DNA of 46,932 nucleotides, taken from NCBI GenBank assembly GCA_964508055.1, contig CAZDRI010000013.1:1-46932 (forward strand). The letters are read 5' to 3'. The stretch comes from CAZDRI01 sp964508055. Its GTDB lineage: Bacteria > Pseudomonadota > Gammaproteobacteria > PS1 > Pseudothioglobaceae. Below the pieces are notes generated by a model, which was not told where the DNA came from, did not search any database, and saw nothing but the letters and a program-made list of their open reading frames with translations. The translations under genes were made by a program, and so were the position numbers. This document shows, one piece after another, positions 33,740-42,387 of this stretch (the first letter of the stretch is position 1; every line of letters starts with the position of its first letter).

Positions 33740-34069
33740 TTACTTATTTTCGTTGCCTTCTATCATTACTGATGGTTTGGAAATGGCCTGTTTACAAGAA
33801 ACAACTAAGTTTCTTAAAACTGCATCATTAAAGCAAAAATTATGGGTTAATTTTTTTAAAACATCTTGTGAACACTCAATATTCATAAGAATATAATGTG
33901 CTTTATATATTTTGTTAATTGGATAACTTAGGTGCCTACGCCCCCAATCTTCAAAGCGGTGTATATTGCCGTTTCCATTTTCAACAATTTCCTTATACTT
34001 ATCTATCATCAAACTGACTTTTGAGCTTTGGTCAGGATGAATAATAAGCACTACTTCATAATGTCGCAT
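33740..34069 (-). CDS. rpsF: 30S ribosomal protein S6
   Basis: S6 is the partner of S18 in the small subunit. The 109-residue protein starts with the family pattern M-R-H-Y-E-V-V-L-I-I-H-P-D-Q. It contains D-W-G-R-R-H-L-S-Y-P-I and the late V-L-R-N-L-V-V segment. GGAG lies before the ATG. It is the first gene of rpsF-rpsR-rplI-dnaB-alr, and a hairpin lies in its leader. Confidence 0.96.
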   Translation of the reverse strand: MRHYEVVLIIHPDQSSKVSLMIDKYKEIVENGNGNIHRFEDWGRRHLSYPINKIYKAHYILMNIECSQDVLKKLTHNFCFNDAVLRNLVVSCKQAISKPSVMIEGNENK

Positions 34070-34105
34070 AAATTCTCCTAATGGTTATAATTTATAAAAA
34101 ATTAT

Positions 34106-34133
34106 AGTTTGCCATTTTTTTAATGGTCAAACT
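34106..34133 (-). terminator. Hairpin with T-tract between the coiled-coil gene and rpsF
   Basis: On the minus strand AGTTTG-a-CCATT pairs with AATGG-CAAACT (11 bp with one bulged A, 5-nt A loop), followed by ATAATTTTTT. It fits an intrinsic terminator for the coiled-coil gene, 64 bp after its stop. It would also lie in any rpsF leader that starts upstream, where S6:S18 autoregulation is known in other bacteria. Confidence 0.6.
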
Positions 34134-34196
34134 AGGTTTACTAATTTGCTGAGTATGTGGATTTTAAACTAAAAATATATTATTATCTATTCTTTA

Positions 34197-37100
34197 TTAT
34201 TCTTTTACTAAACGAAAACCAACATGTTGACCTTTATAGCTGGAATAGTTGCCGTATTTAAAACCGAATCTAACACTTTTAGGAGAACTATACCAAGACC
34301 CTCCTCTACTTACTTTAAGTTCAGATTTAGGAGCATTTTCTCCAATACAAACTAATTTATCATTAATAGATTCATATCTTGAGCATACCCATTCCCAAAC
34401 ATTACCTAACATATCATATAATCCATATTTATTAGGTTTGTATGTTCCAACATCTGATGATACATAATTACCATCAATACAATTATGTACATCCCAACTT
34501 GGGTTACTTTCTTTTACTAAAATATCAGCAACATTTGCATAAATACAAGCATCAGATTCATTTAGATAAAATGTTTTATTATTATTAACACCTCCTCTAG
34601 CTGCATATTCCCATTCTTCATTTGTAGGTAAACGATACTTATCACCTGTTTTTTTGCTTAACCATTTTGAATATTCTATAGCATCGTGCCATGAAATATT
34701 TACAACAGGCTGGTTAGGGTTATTAAGTGATTTGTTATTAAAGCTGCCGCTATTATGATTTGGTTTAAATTTACGATATTCTTCATTAGTTACTTCGTGA
34801 TTTGATATAGAAAATCCAGATACACATATATTATTTGATTCATCTCCACCTAATGCATCAGTTTTGTAGCAATCCCCTTTTATGAAAACATATTCATTCT
34901 TTGAAAATTTAGCAATATTTATAATGTCTTCAAGCATTTCTATTTCTAATTCACTTTTTGATTTTTGAGTTTTAACAGTATCTATATTTTCTTTTTTAAT
35001 ATTTACAGGGGTTCTTTTGACTTCCTTACCAGACAATCTACTATAATTTAAAAGCAAATTAGATATTTCATCGTTAATTGTTTTATTTTCTTTAATGAAC
35101 TCTAATTGAGTTTCAGTGAATTCTTCAAATTCAAGATAGATTTTCCTTAAAATTTTAATATTTTCATTGAGTTTTGATACAGTTCTATCCTTATTATTAT
35201 CTAATTCTACAAGTCTATTTAATAATTTTTTCTCTAATCTTTCTTTAATATTATCTAATTTAATTGATAAATCATCAATATCTTTAACTGATTTATCTTT
35301 TATACTTAGATACCTTTCAATTTTATTTTTAAAAAATTCTTTGATTTCAGACTTCTTACTTGCAAGTTCTTCTTCTTTTTGAACTAAACTATTTGTTAAA
35401 TTTATATATGTTCTATCTAATACTGCAATATTTTGTTCAACAACTTGTTTATTCCTATTATATTCACTTACCATTTTTTGATTTATATAATCACTACCTT
35501 CAAGAAGCCTATCCCTATTTGTATTTAAAATTACAATATTATGATTCTCTTCACCCATATTTTTTTGAATTCTAGCCTCTAATATAGCAATTTTATCGTC
35601 AACTTCTTCTTTTCTTTTTTTATAGGTTTCAATTTTAACTTTCTTGTCTTTTGTCTTTTTAGTAACTAATTTTTCTTTTTCTGAATTTAATTCAGCGCCT
35701 TTATTTTTATATATTTGCTCAATAGATAACAGATTATCTTCATGCTCTTTATCTTCCTTACTCATAATTTCTTTTATTTCATCATGTTTTTTTATTAAAA
35801 AACTCATTCGTTCTGCTTCATTTTCTAATATTTTTGCATTTTCTTTATTAATATTATTATATTTTTCTTTATATTCAGACTCAGCTTCTATCTCGTTTTC
35901 TTTAGCTCTTTCAATTGCTTTAATAAATGATTTTTTTACATTAGTGTTAGCTTCTACAATAGATTCTAAGTTAGAATTTAAAGAATTTATTTGCTCTTCT
36001 AAAGACTTTATCTCTAATTGACGAGCTTCCTTCATTTTGGCATCTGTGATATTAACTATTTCTTTTTCTAATCTTATTAATTTTTCTTCAAGTCTTTTCA
36101 TCTTTTCTTTGTTAATATCTTCAACCTCCTTTGCTGCCAATGTTAATTCTTCAATCCTTGTTTGAAGGTTTTTCTTTCTAGCTTCATAATTTAGATTAGC
36201 TGATTCTCTCTCACCTTTAAGTGCTTTAAGCCTTTTTGCTGTATTTTTACTAGTTAAATCTAAATAAGATTTAATTTTTTCTACTTGAGTTTTTAATTTT
36301 GCCAACCTAAGATTATTTTCTTCTGCTTTATTTTTGAATTTATTATTTTCATCTATGATAGCTTTTTCATAAGTTTCTTTAATAAATTTAATTTTATTTT
36401 CAACATTTTTAATAGCTGTGTCACTTTTAAGTTCTTTTTGAGTATTTCTAAATTCAACTTCAATCGTTTCTTTCTTTTTTTCTAAGTCAGAAAGTTCTTT
36501 TCTGTCTGCTGTAAGAGAATTCATATATCTTTCTTTTACTTTTTTTATTTCATCTAATAAAAGTCTACTTTTTTCCTCTTTTTCTTTTTCATTTTTTGTG
36601 ATTTTTAAATAGTGTACTTTGTCTAATTTTTCTTCTTCTTTTCTAATATCAGCAATTTTTTTATCATATTTTTCTTTTAACTCAGCCTTTTCAATAGCTA
36701 TTGCTTCAATTTTTTTGCTTATCTCATTTATGCTACCTATATTTGATTCTGATAACAAATCAAGGTTTTTATTATATTTTTCTAAAATTTTTTCTTTAGC
36801 TAAAACCAAATCAAATTTCTTTTGTTTTACACCAGTATTTAATTTTTTAATTGACCCTTTGATTTTTAATACCTTACTTTTAGTATCATTAATTATGTTA
36901 GACCTAAATTTATCTAATAAATTTATTCTTAAACCCACAACCTTTGCTACATCAACATCAGAACTAAGAAGTTCTTCTATTTCTTTTTTTAGTTCATCTT
37001 CTTTTTCTAAAAGTTGTCTGTTAATATCATTTTTCCTATCTATTTCTTCAGTCAACTTGTCTATTTTTTTGTCTTTGTTATTTAATTCATTTGATGCTTT

Positions 37101-38141
37101 TTTATTTTTTTCTATATATTCAGATAATTCATTTTTTATTTTTTTATTATCATAATTTAATTTGTTTATCTTATTATTTAATTCAGATAATCCTTTTTTA
37201 TATATCTTTTCAGATTCTAATTTTTCTTTATAAGATAAACTAATAGCATCTAATTTGTTTTTTATTTTAATATTGCCAGCATTTAATTCGCTTAGCTTAT
37301 TATTTAATTCAGATAATTTCTCTTTGTATTTTTTTTCAGATTCTAATTTTTCGTTGTATGAAGAACTTATAGTATCTAAATTAGATTTTAAAAACTTTAT
37401 CTCGTTTTCCAGAATTGTTTTGCTATTTCTAATATTTTCTAATTCTTTAGATTTTACTACTAGCTTTTCTTTCTCAATATTTATTTTTTCTTTATTAATA
37501 TCTTTTAATTCTTCAACTTTACTTTTAGAATTATCTAAAAGGTTTTTATTAGTTTTTAAAATAGCTTGATATTTTTCTTCAAATTCTTTTTCTTTTTTTA
37601 CTAAATCTTGCTCTTTTTTTATCAAATCTTGTTCTAATTTAGATATCTTTGTTTTTAATTCGTTATTCTCAACAGTTTTATTAGATAGCTCTTCTGATAA
37701 ATTTTTATTTTCACCATCTAAGTTACTAACTTTTTCTCTTAAATGACTTGATATACTTCTATTTGAATTAATTAATTCTCTTTTTTCAGCTTCAACTTTT
37801 CCAATGTCCTCTCTTAATAATCTCTCTTGTCTGCGTAATCTTTCAATATCTAGTAAATATTGATTCTTTATTTTTTGCTTTTCAACATCTAAATTAGAAA
37901 CACTATTCCTTAGCCTATTCATTAATCCTTCTATATCAGCACCATTAAAATTCATTCTTTCTTGAACACTGTCACTATTAGCATTATTAACAGGCGCAAT
38001 AGGTTGTTGTTCAAAAGACGCATTAGTATCATTTATTATGTTATCATTGTCGCTATCAGTACCTCCCCATTGAATACCAGTAACAGCCAACAAACTACCG
38101 CTTATTCCAAACAATAACAAAGATAAATATTTTTTAATCAT
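34197..38141 (-). CDS. Giant secreted coiled-coil protein with C-terminal FGE-sulfatase (SUMF1-like) domain
   Basis: This 1314-residue protein has an N-terminal signal peptide (L-S-L-L-L-F-G-I-S-G, cleavage near residue 19-20). A D-S-D-N-D-N-I-I-N-D motif follows (29-38), resembling the thrombospondin type 3 calcium loop. Residues from about 75 to 1060 form an almost unbroken lysine/glutamate-rich coiled coil. The last 233 residues are an FGE-sulfatase domain: E-V-T-N-E-E-Y, W-H-D-A-I-E-Y, R-L-P-T-N-E-E-W-E-Y-A-A-R-G-G, G-N-V-W-E-W, S-R-G-G-S-W and a terminal V-G-F-R-L-V. The cysteine pair used by true formylglycine-generating enzymes after R-G-G-S-W is absent, so sulfatase activation is unlikely; adhesion or ligand display is my inference. 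It lies 36 bp after a lipoprotein gene and probably shares its transcript. It is the longest gene of the window and has no recognised orthologue name. Confidence 0.85.
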   Translation of the reverse strand: MIKKYLSLLLFGISGSLLAVTGIQWGGTDSDNDNIINDTNASFEQQPIAPVNNANSDSVQERMNFNGADIEGLMNRLRNSVSNLDVEKQKIKNQYLLDIERLRRQERLLREDIGKVEAEKRELINSNRSISSHLREKVSNLDGENKNLSEELSNKTVENNELKTKISKLEQDLIKKEQDLVKKEKEFEEKYQAILKTNKNLLDNSKSKVEELKDINKEKINIEKEKLVVKSKELENIRNSKTILENEIKFLKSNLDTISSSYNEKLESEKKYKEKLSELNNKLSELNAGNIKIKNKLDAISLSYKEKLESEKIYKKGLSELNNKINKLNYDNKKIKNELSEYIEKNKKASNELNNKDKKIDKLTEEIDRKNDINRQLLEKEDELKKEIEELLSSDVDVAKVVGLRINLLDKFRSNIINDTKSKVLKIKGSIKKLNTGVKQKKFDLVLAKEKILEKYNKNLDLLSESNIGSINEISKKIEAIAIEKAELKEKYDKKIADIRKEEEKLDKVHYLKITKNEKEKEEKSRLLLDEIKKVKERYMNSLTADRKELSDLEKKKETIEVEFRNTQKELKSDTAIKNVENKIKFIKETYEKAIIDENNKFKNKAEENNLRLAKLKTQVEKIKSYLDLTSKNTAKRLKALKGERESANLNYEARKKNLQTRIEELTLAAKEVEDINKEKMKRLEEKLIRLEKEIVNITDAKMKEARQLEIKSLEEQINSLNSNLESIVEANTNVKKSFIKAIERAKENEIEAESEYKEKYNNINKENAKILENEAERMSFLIKKHDEIKEIMSKEDKEHEDNLLSIEQIYKNKGAELNSEKEKLVTKKTKDKKVKIETYKKRKEEVDDKIAILEARIQKNMGEENHNIVILNTNRDRLLEGSDYINQKMVSEYNRNKQVVEQNIAVLDRTYINLTNSLVQKEEELASKKSEIKEFFKNKIERYLSIKDKSVKDIDDLSIKLDNIKERLEKKLLNRLVELDNNKDRTVSKLNENIKILRKIYLEFEEFTETQLEFIKENKTINDEISNLLLNYSRLSGKEVKRTPVNIKKENIDTVKTQKSKSELEIEMLEDIINIAKFSKNEYVFIKGDCYKTDALGGDESNNICVSGFSISNHEVTNEEYRKFKPNHNSGSFNNKSLNNPNQPVVNISWHDAIEYSKWLSKKTGDKYRLPTNEEWEYAARGGVNNNKTFYLNESDACIYANVADILVKESNPSWDVHNCIDGNYVSSDVGTYKPNKYGLYDMLGNVWEWVCSRYESINDKLVCIGENAPKSELKVSRGGSWYSSPKSVRFGFKYGNYSSYKGQHVGFRLVKE
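34220..34292 (-). other. Candidate variable-repeat-like C-terminal segment of the FGE-like domain
   Basis: The segment encodes residues about 1284-1307, between R-G-G-S-W and V-G-F-R. It has the spacing of the variable repeats of diversity-generating retroelement targets that use this fold. Six codons between 1292 and 1301 are of the form NNC (TTC, TAC, GGC, AAC, TCC, AGC), all derivable from AAC by changes at A. A perfect 10-bp palindrome, CAACATGTTG, sits at 34220-34229. No template repeat or reverse transcriptase gene is in the window. This label is a hypothesis. Confidence 0.25.
37128..37379 (-). repeat. Tandem 126-bp (42-residue) in-frame repeat in the coiled coil
   Basis: Residues 255-296 and 297-338 are two adjacent copies of a 42-residue unit. 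Both share L-D-x-I-S-x-S-Y-x-E-K-L-E-S-E-K, L-S-E-L-N-N-K and I-K-N. The unit equals six heptads, so the duplication keeps the coiled-coil register. Confidence 0.85.
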
Positions 38142-38177
38142 AGATTTTTCCCTTTAAAAATTCTTAATTAAATAAAA

Positions 38178-39275
38178 TCATTTAGTTTGTATAGATTTAA
38201 TTTTTACAGGTTTTAATTCTCCTACACGCACAACTTTTCTTCTTAGATTATGCTTATATGCTTCTAATGCAAATTCTGAAGCATAACGCACACCTTTATA
38301 TGATACTGCAACATTTGTAACTATTAAGCTGTTATTATTATCTAATTCAAATTGTAAAAAAGGTTTTACTTGATTTAAATCTTTACTAAAATCCTTAGCT
38401 TCTTCTAAAGGAACTTTTATAATAATCCATTTATCATAATTACTTTTAGTTGAAGATAACTTAGCATAAAAAATTTCATCATCTGCATCATAATGCGCAT
38501 CTCTTACCACAGGAATACCTAGCGTTTGGTCTACTTCCTCTTTAATGAAGCGCCAAAGTATTGCTTCCGATTGCTCTTTTCTTTTCTCTATTTCTGAGTT
38601 TAAAGTAAGATTATAATCATCAACAGCATTATTATATTCTTCTACTTCTTTTTGATAAATATCTTCTAATAGTTCAATTTCTGCCAATCTTTCTTCTTGT
38701 GCATTTTTAACTCTAATATTAAAATTATCGCTAGTTTCAAATTCACTTTTAACTAAAACAACAGGTTTAGGTAATTTTGGCCTAGCTGGCTCTTTTAATG
38801 AAAATTCTGATATTTGTGATGGCCTTCTTAACCACTTTAATAACTTTTTATGTGCCTGTTCAGTAATAACCGCAAGAGGAGCATCATAGCTTTTAAGCAA
38901 GTCAAAAGCCATTTTATGATCAGGATTATTAGCTAAGAATTTGCTTAAATGTTCTTTGCTTTTAGTTATTTCTCCTTTCTCACGCAATTTAAGTGCGTAA
39001 TGATATCCGACAGGTGATTCTTCTAAACATAATTTAATTTCAGGAGTTATGTTGTTTAGGTCAAAATTGTCGAAATCAATATCGTCACAATAAAGTTTAT
39101 TTACATTGTCAGCACTATATTGTCTTACTGGTACGGTATCAAATTCAGTAGCATCATTATTAATGTTAGTAGAATTAGTAACATTATTAGTACCATTAGA
39201 AGACAAACTACTATTATTACAAGCAGATAAAATTATACTGCTTAGTAAAAGTAACAATAATTTAATAGCTTTCAT
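38178..39275 (-). CDS. Lipoprotein of unknown function, upstream partner of the coiled-coil gene
   Basis: The 365-residue precursor has a lipoprotein signal with lipobox L-S-A-C (Cys19), then a serine/asparagine/threonine-rich linker (about 20-45). A helical repeat-like section follows (residues 60-130; K-S-K-E-H-L-S-K-F-L-A-N-N-P-D-H resembles one TPR unit). Then come a proline/lysine stretch, a charged coiled coil (about 165-235; it starts K-S-E-F-E-T-S-D-N-F) and a C-terminal globular domain with L-G-I-P-V-V-R-D-A-H-Y-D-A-D. The E-F-E-T...F-N-x-R-V pattern and this C-terminal part recur in bacterial envelope proteins of unknown function. AGGAG precedes the ATG. It may anchor or assemble the large secreted protein encoded 36 bp downstream, which is an inference from position. 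Confidence 0.75.
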   Translation of the reverse strand: MKAIKLLLLLLSSIILSACNNSSLSSNGTNNVTNSTNINNDATEFDTVPVRQYSADNVNKLYCDDIDFDNFDLNNITPEIKLCLEESPVGYHYALKLREKGEITKSKEHLSKFLANNPDHKMAFDLLKSYDAPLAVITEQAHKKLLKWLRRPSQISEFSLKEPARPKLPKPVVLVKSEFETSDNFNIRVKNAQEERLAEIELLEDIYQKEVEEYNNAVDDYNLTLNSEIEKRKEQSEAILWRFIKEEVDQTLGIPVVRDAHYDADDEIFYAKLSSTKSNYDKWIIIKVPLEEAKDFSKDLNQVKPFLQFELDNNNSLIVTNVAVSYKGVRYASEFALEAYKHNLRRKVVRVGELKPVKIKSIQTK

Positions 39276-39444
39276 TAAAATTCTCCTTATATATTAAATT
39301 AAACTTAGAATATCTTGTTATGATATAGGAATAAAGCATATTTAGCAAAAAAAAAAACAAATTAATTGATACAATTTTTATGATTTGACCATCAATTTAT
39401 TTATGATTATCTACCATATAGACTAATTGAAACAATAGCAGTGA

Positions 39445-40380
39445 TTATCTCTTAATTTGGTTGTTTTTTGCACACATTTTTATTAATTTATTAGATTTTT
39501 CCCAATCATTACCCAAAACTTCATCAACAGCATCAACATTATTACAAATTAAAATCATATCACAACCACTTTCTATTGCTAGTTTTGTTCTTTTAACTAT
39601 ATTTTCTTCAAAAAAATATGCAGACTTCATTGATAAATCATCACTAAAAACAATGCCTTTAAAATTAAGTTTATTTCTTAATATATCTTTTATCCATACT
39701 TTTGAAAAGCAAGTAGGTTTTTCATCAATCTTAGAATAAATAACATGGGCTAACATAACAGCTGATAAGCTATCTATATTTTCATAAACGCTAATATCTT
39801 TTTTAATTTTCTCATAGTCACGGTTATCAATTACTATATTAAAATGCGAATCGTCACTTACATAACCATGTCCAGGAAAATGTTTGCCAACAGCTAACAT
39901 TCCTGCCTTGTTCATACCTGATATTAACGCTGTAGCTAAAATTGAAACTATTTTTGGATTAGCATGAAAAGACCTATTACCAATAACTTCACTATTCCCA
40001 TAGTCTAAATCTAAGACAGGAGCAAAACTAAAATCTACTCCTATATCTAATAGCTCTTTAGCCAGTATAAAGCCATATTCTTTAGTTTTATTTACTGCTT
40101 CATTAGGTTTTTTGTCATATAATTTACCCAACTCTCCCATAGCTGGTATATGAGTAAACCCATCTTTAAATCTTTGAACTCTACCTCCTTCATGGTCTAT
40201 AGCAATTAAAATATCTTTATTAATATTTCTAATAGAATTAATTAAACTTGTTATTTGTTTTTTAGATTTATAATTGCGGGTAAATAATATAACTCCTCCA
40301 ACTGCAGGATTTTTTAATCTTTGTTTATCTTTATTGCCAAGAGTTAAATCTAGCAAATCAATCATAATTGGACCAAGCAT
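39445..40380 (-). CDS. nagZ: Beta-N-acetylhexosaminidase NagZ
   Basis: NagZ removes GlcNAc from anhydromuropeptides in the cytoplasm during peptidoglycan recycling. The 311-residue glycoside hydrolase family 3 protein has G-P-I-M-I-D at the start and I-D-H-E-G-G-R-V-Q-R-F. It carries the family signature K-H-F-P-G-H-G with D-S-H (about 162-175), and F-S-D-D-L-S-M containing the catalytic nucleophile aspartate (about 246). The length is slightly below the E. coli enzyme (341). It starts one base after ampG, whose product imports its substrate. Confidence 0.95.
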   Translation of the reverse strand: MLGPIMIDLLDLTLGNKDKQRLKNPAVGGVILFTRNYKSKKQITSLINSIRNINKDILIAIDHEGGRVQRFKDGFTHIPAMGELGKLYDKKPNEAVNKTKEYGFILAKELLDIGVDFSFAPVLDLDYGNSEVIGNRSFHANPKIVSILATALISGMNKAGMLAVGKHFPGHGYVSDDSHFNIVIDNRDYEKIKKDISVYENIDSLSAVMLAHVIYSKIDEKPTCFSKVWIKDILRNKLNFKGIVFSDDLSMKSAYFFEENIVKRTKLAIESGCDMILICNNVDAVDEVLGNDWEKSNKLIKMCAKNNQIKR

Positions 40381-40381
40381 A

Positions 40382-41923
40382 TTAAATGATATATTTTCTA
40401 ATTTTCCAAACTAAATATAAAACTGGAATACCCATTATTGCTGTTAAAGTAAAAAAGTTACTATAACCAAATGATTCCACTATTGATCCTGAATATCCGC
40501 CTAATATTTTAGGAAACAATGTCATAATTGAACTGAAAACAGCATATTGGACTGCTGTGAATTTAATATTTGTTAAACTAGATATAAAAGCTATAAAAGC
40601 TGCCTGCGCTAAACCAGCTGACAGATTATCAGCTGATATTATTACATATAATAAAAATTTATCATGTCCTACATTAGCTAATAAAATAAATAACAAATTA
40701 GTAATAGATGCTAAAACAGCACCAGTTAATAAAATTCTAAAAACGCCATAACGCATTGACAGAATGCCACCAACAAAACTTCCTGCTATTGTCATAAAAA
40801 GTCCATATGTTTTTGATATATTTGCTATTTCATCTTTGCTAAAACCAATATCTTGATAAAAAATATTAGCAATTACTCCCATTACTATATCTGATACTCT
40901 ATAAAAACCAATCACTAATAATAGCAATAAAGCTATTTTTGTCCCATATCTTTTAAAGAAATCCTTTATTGGATTAATGTAAGTATCTACTACTATTCTT
41001 TCATCAATTATTCTTAAAACAATTATAAACTTAATAACTAACCAGGCAATAAATATAGCTAAAACTAAACGCAAGGTTTCAACAACAAAACTTGACAAAA
41101 ATCTATTTAAAAATATATCAGTTAAAAGTTTTTTATATACTTTTACTAAATCTACACTTAAAAAATAAATCATAATAAAACTTAAAACTGCAACTAAAAA
41201 TAAAGCAAAAAGTTTTAAATAGTAACTTGTGTTTTCTTTTAAATACTTTTCCTCTTCAGCTTTTTTAGGTTCAGATATAATCAAAGTAGTAATTATTCCA
41301 ACCAGCATAACACTTGCCATAATTACATAAGTTAAAAACCATGCGTCATAAACATAAGTATTTTTACTTGAGCCAAAATAATAAGCTAATTTTAAAGCCC
41401 CAGCTCCAGCTACTAACATACCTAATCTATAGCCTGTAATATAGGTGGCTGCCATCATAGATTGTAATTCTACTTTAGCAGATTCTATCCGATAGGCATC
41501 AATTACAATATCTTGAGTTGCTGAAGAAAAACCTAACAATACAGCTCCTATTGCCATAATATGTAATGCTTCTTGACTTGATATGGGATTTGTTGTTGCC
41601 ATTAAAATAATTGAAAATACTATCATAAGTTGGGCAATTAACATCCAAGCTCTGCGTCTTCCTAAAATTTTTGTTAAATAAGGCACAGGCAGTCTATCAA
41701 TAAGAGGTGCCCAGACAAATTTAAAAGAATAGCCTAAAGCGGCCCAACTAAATAATGTTACTGTTGATTTTTTAATGCCTGCTTCATTTAGCCATAAACC
41801 CAAAGATGAAAAAATAAGCAAGATTGGAATTCCTGCAGAAAATCCTAAAAATAGCATTGTAATAACTCTTGGATGAGAAAACGCTTTTATGCTATCTAAC
41901 CAGCTATTTACTCTTTCTTTCAC
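40382..41923 (-). CDS. ampG: AmpG-type muropeptide permease (MFS)
   Basis: AmpG imports GlcNAc-anhydroMurNAc peptides across the inner membrane. The 513-residue protein has about 12-14 hydrophobic helices. AmpG landmarks are the opening G-F-S-A-G-I-P-I-L-L-I-F, then W-A-P-L-I-D-R, L-G-R-R-R-A-W-M and S-S-A-T-Q-D-I-V-I-D-A-Y-R. An extended middle loop of about 60 residues separates the halves. The start is a GTG overlapping the L,D-transpeptidase stop as GTGA, a typical coupling arrangement. Confidence 0.93.
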   Translation of the reverse strand: MKERVNSWLDSIKAFSHPRVITMLFLGFSAGIPILLIFSSLGLWLNEAGIKKSTVTLFSWAALGYSFKFVWAPLIDRLPVPYLTKILGRRRAWMLIAQLMIVFSIILMATTNPISSQEALHIMAIGAVLLGFSSATQDIVIDAYRIESAKVELQSMMAATYITGYRLGMLVAGAGALKLAYYFGSSKNTYVYDAWFLTYVIMASVMLVGIITTLIISEPKKAEEEKYLKENTSYYLKLFALFLVAVLSFIMIYFLSVDLVKVYKKLLTDIFLNRFLSSFVVETLRLVLAIFIAWLVIKFIIVLRIIDERIVVDTYINPIKDFFKRYGTKIALLLLLVIGFYRVSDIVMGVIANIFYQDIGFSKDEIANISKTYGLFMTIAGSFVGGILSMRYGVFRILLTGAVLASITNLLFILLANVGHDKFLLYVIISADNLSAGLAQAAFIAFISSLTNIKFTAVQYAVFSSIMTLFPKILGGYSGSIVESFGYSNFFTLTAIMGIPVLYLVWKIRKYII

Positions 41924-42387
41924 TTAATTATTAATTTATCTCCTATTGAGACCTTATCAAATAATTTCATTATGTCATCATTTCTCATTCTTATACAACC
42001 TTTTGAAACTTTTTTACCAATTAAGTATTCCTCGTTTGTGCCATGGATATAAATAAATCTCTTCATACTATCAACCACACCATAGCGATTTTTATTAGCC
42101 TCTAAACCACTAAGCCATAAAATACGAGTTAAAATCCAATCTCTATCAGGATATTGTATTTTTAACTTATCTGAATAAATCTCTCCGCTAAACCTTCTAG
42201 ATACAAAAACTGCTCCTTTAGGGCAATTTTCACCAATTTTTAATTTGATTTTATGTAACCCTCTTGGAGTGCAAAAAGAGTTAAATTTCTCTCCTAAGCC
42301 TTTCTTAGCTGTGCTTATACTAAAGTTTAAAACTTTATTGCTGTTTTTCAAAGTTAAAGTTTGTTTATTACTATCAACTATAATCAT
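41920..42387 (-). CDS. L,D-transpeptidase (YkuD domain)
   Basis: YkuD enzymes form 3-3 peptidoglycan cross-links or attach lipoproteins, with a catalytic cysteine. From the ATG at 42387 the protein has 155 residues, a bare YkuD domain opening with I-I-V-D-S-N-K-Q-T-L-T-L, as family members do. The signature is I-Y-I-H-G-T-N followed by S-K-G-C-I-R-M-R-N-D-D, with the catalytic Cys near residue 132. A longer version from a TTG at 42447 is open, but its extra 20 residues do not form a convincing signal peptide. With no signal, export is unclear. A cytoplasmic role with ampG and nagZ, which follow in the same operon, cannot be excluded. Confidence 0.85.
   Translation of the reverse strand: MIIVDSNKQTLTLKNSNKVLNFSISTAKKGLGEKFNSFCTPRGLHKIKLKIGENCPKGAVFVSRRFSGEIYSDKLKIQYPDRDWILTRILWLSGLEANKNRYGVVDSMKRFIYIHGTNEEYLIGKKVSKGCIRMRNDDIMKLFDKVSIGDKLIIK

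Noticed and set aside
34070..34196. S6:S18 ribosomal leader motif upstream of rpsF
   Set aside because: A hairpin is present, but I could not find the conserved CCG-containing bulge of the known leader, and a T-tract right after the stem fits a terminator better.
36619..37155. 178-codon open frame on the plus strand, antisense to the coiled-coil gene, plus similar frames at 35644-36021 and 37255-37569
   Set aside because: They are serine/leucine/phenylalanine-rich mirror images of lysine/glutamate-rich heptads, have no plausible ribosome-binding sites, and run against a clearly coding gene.
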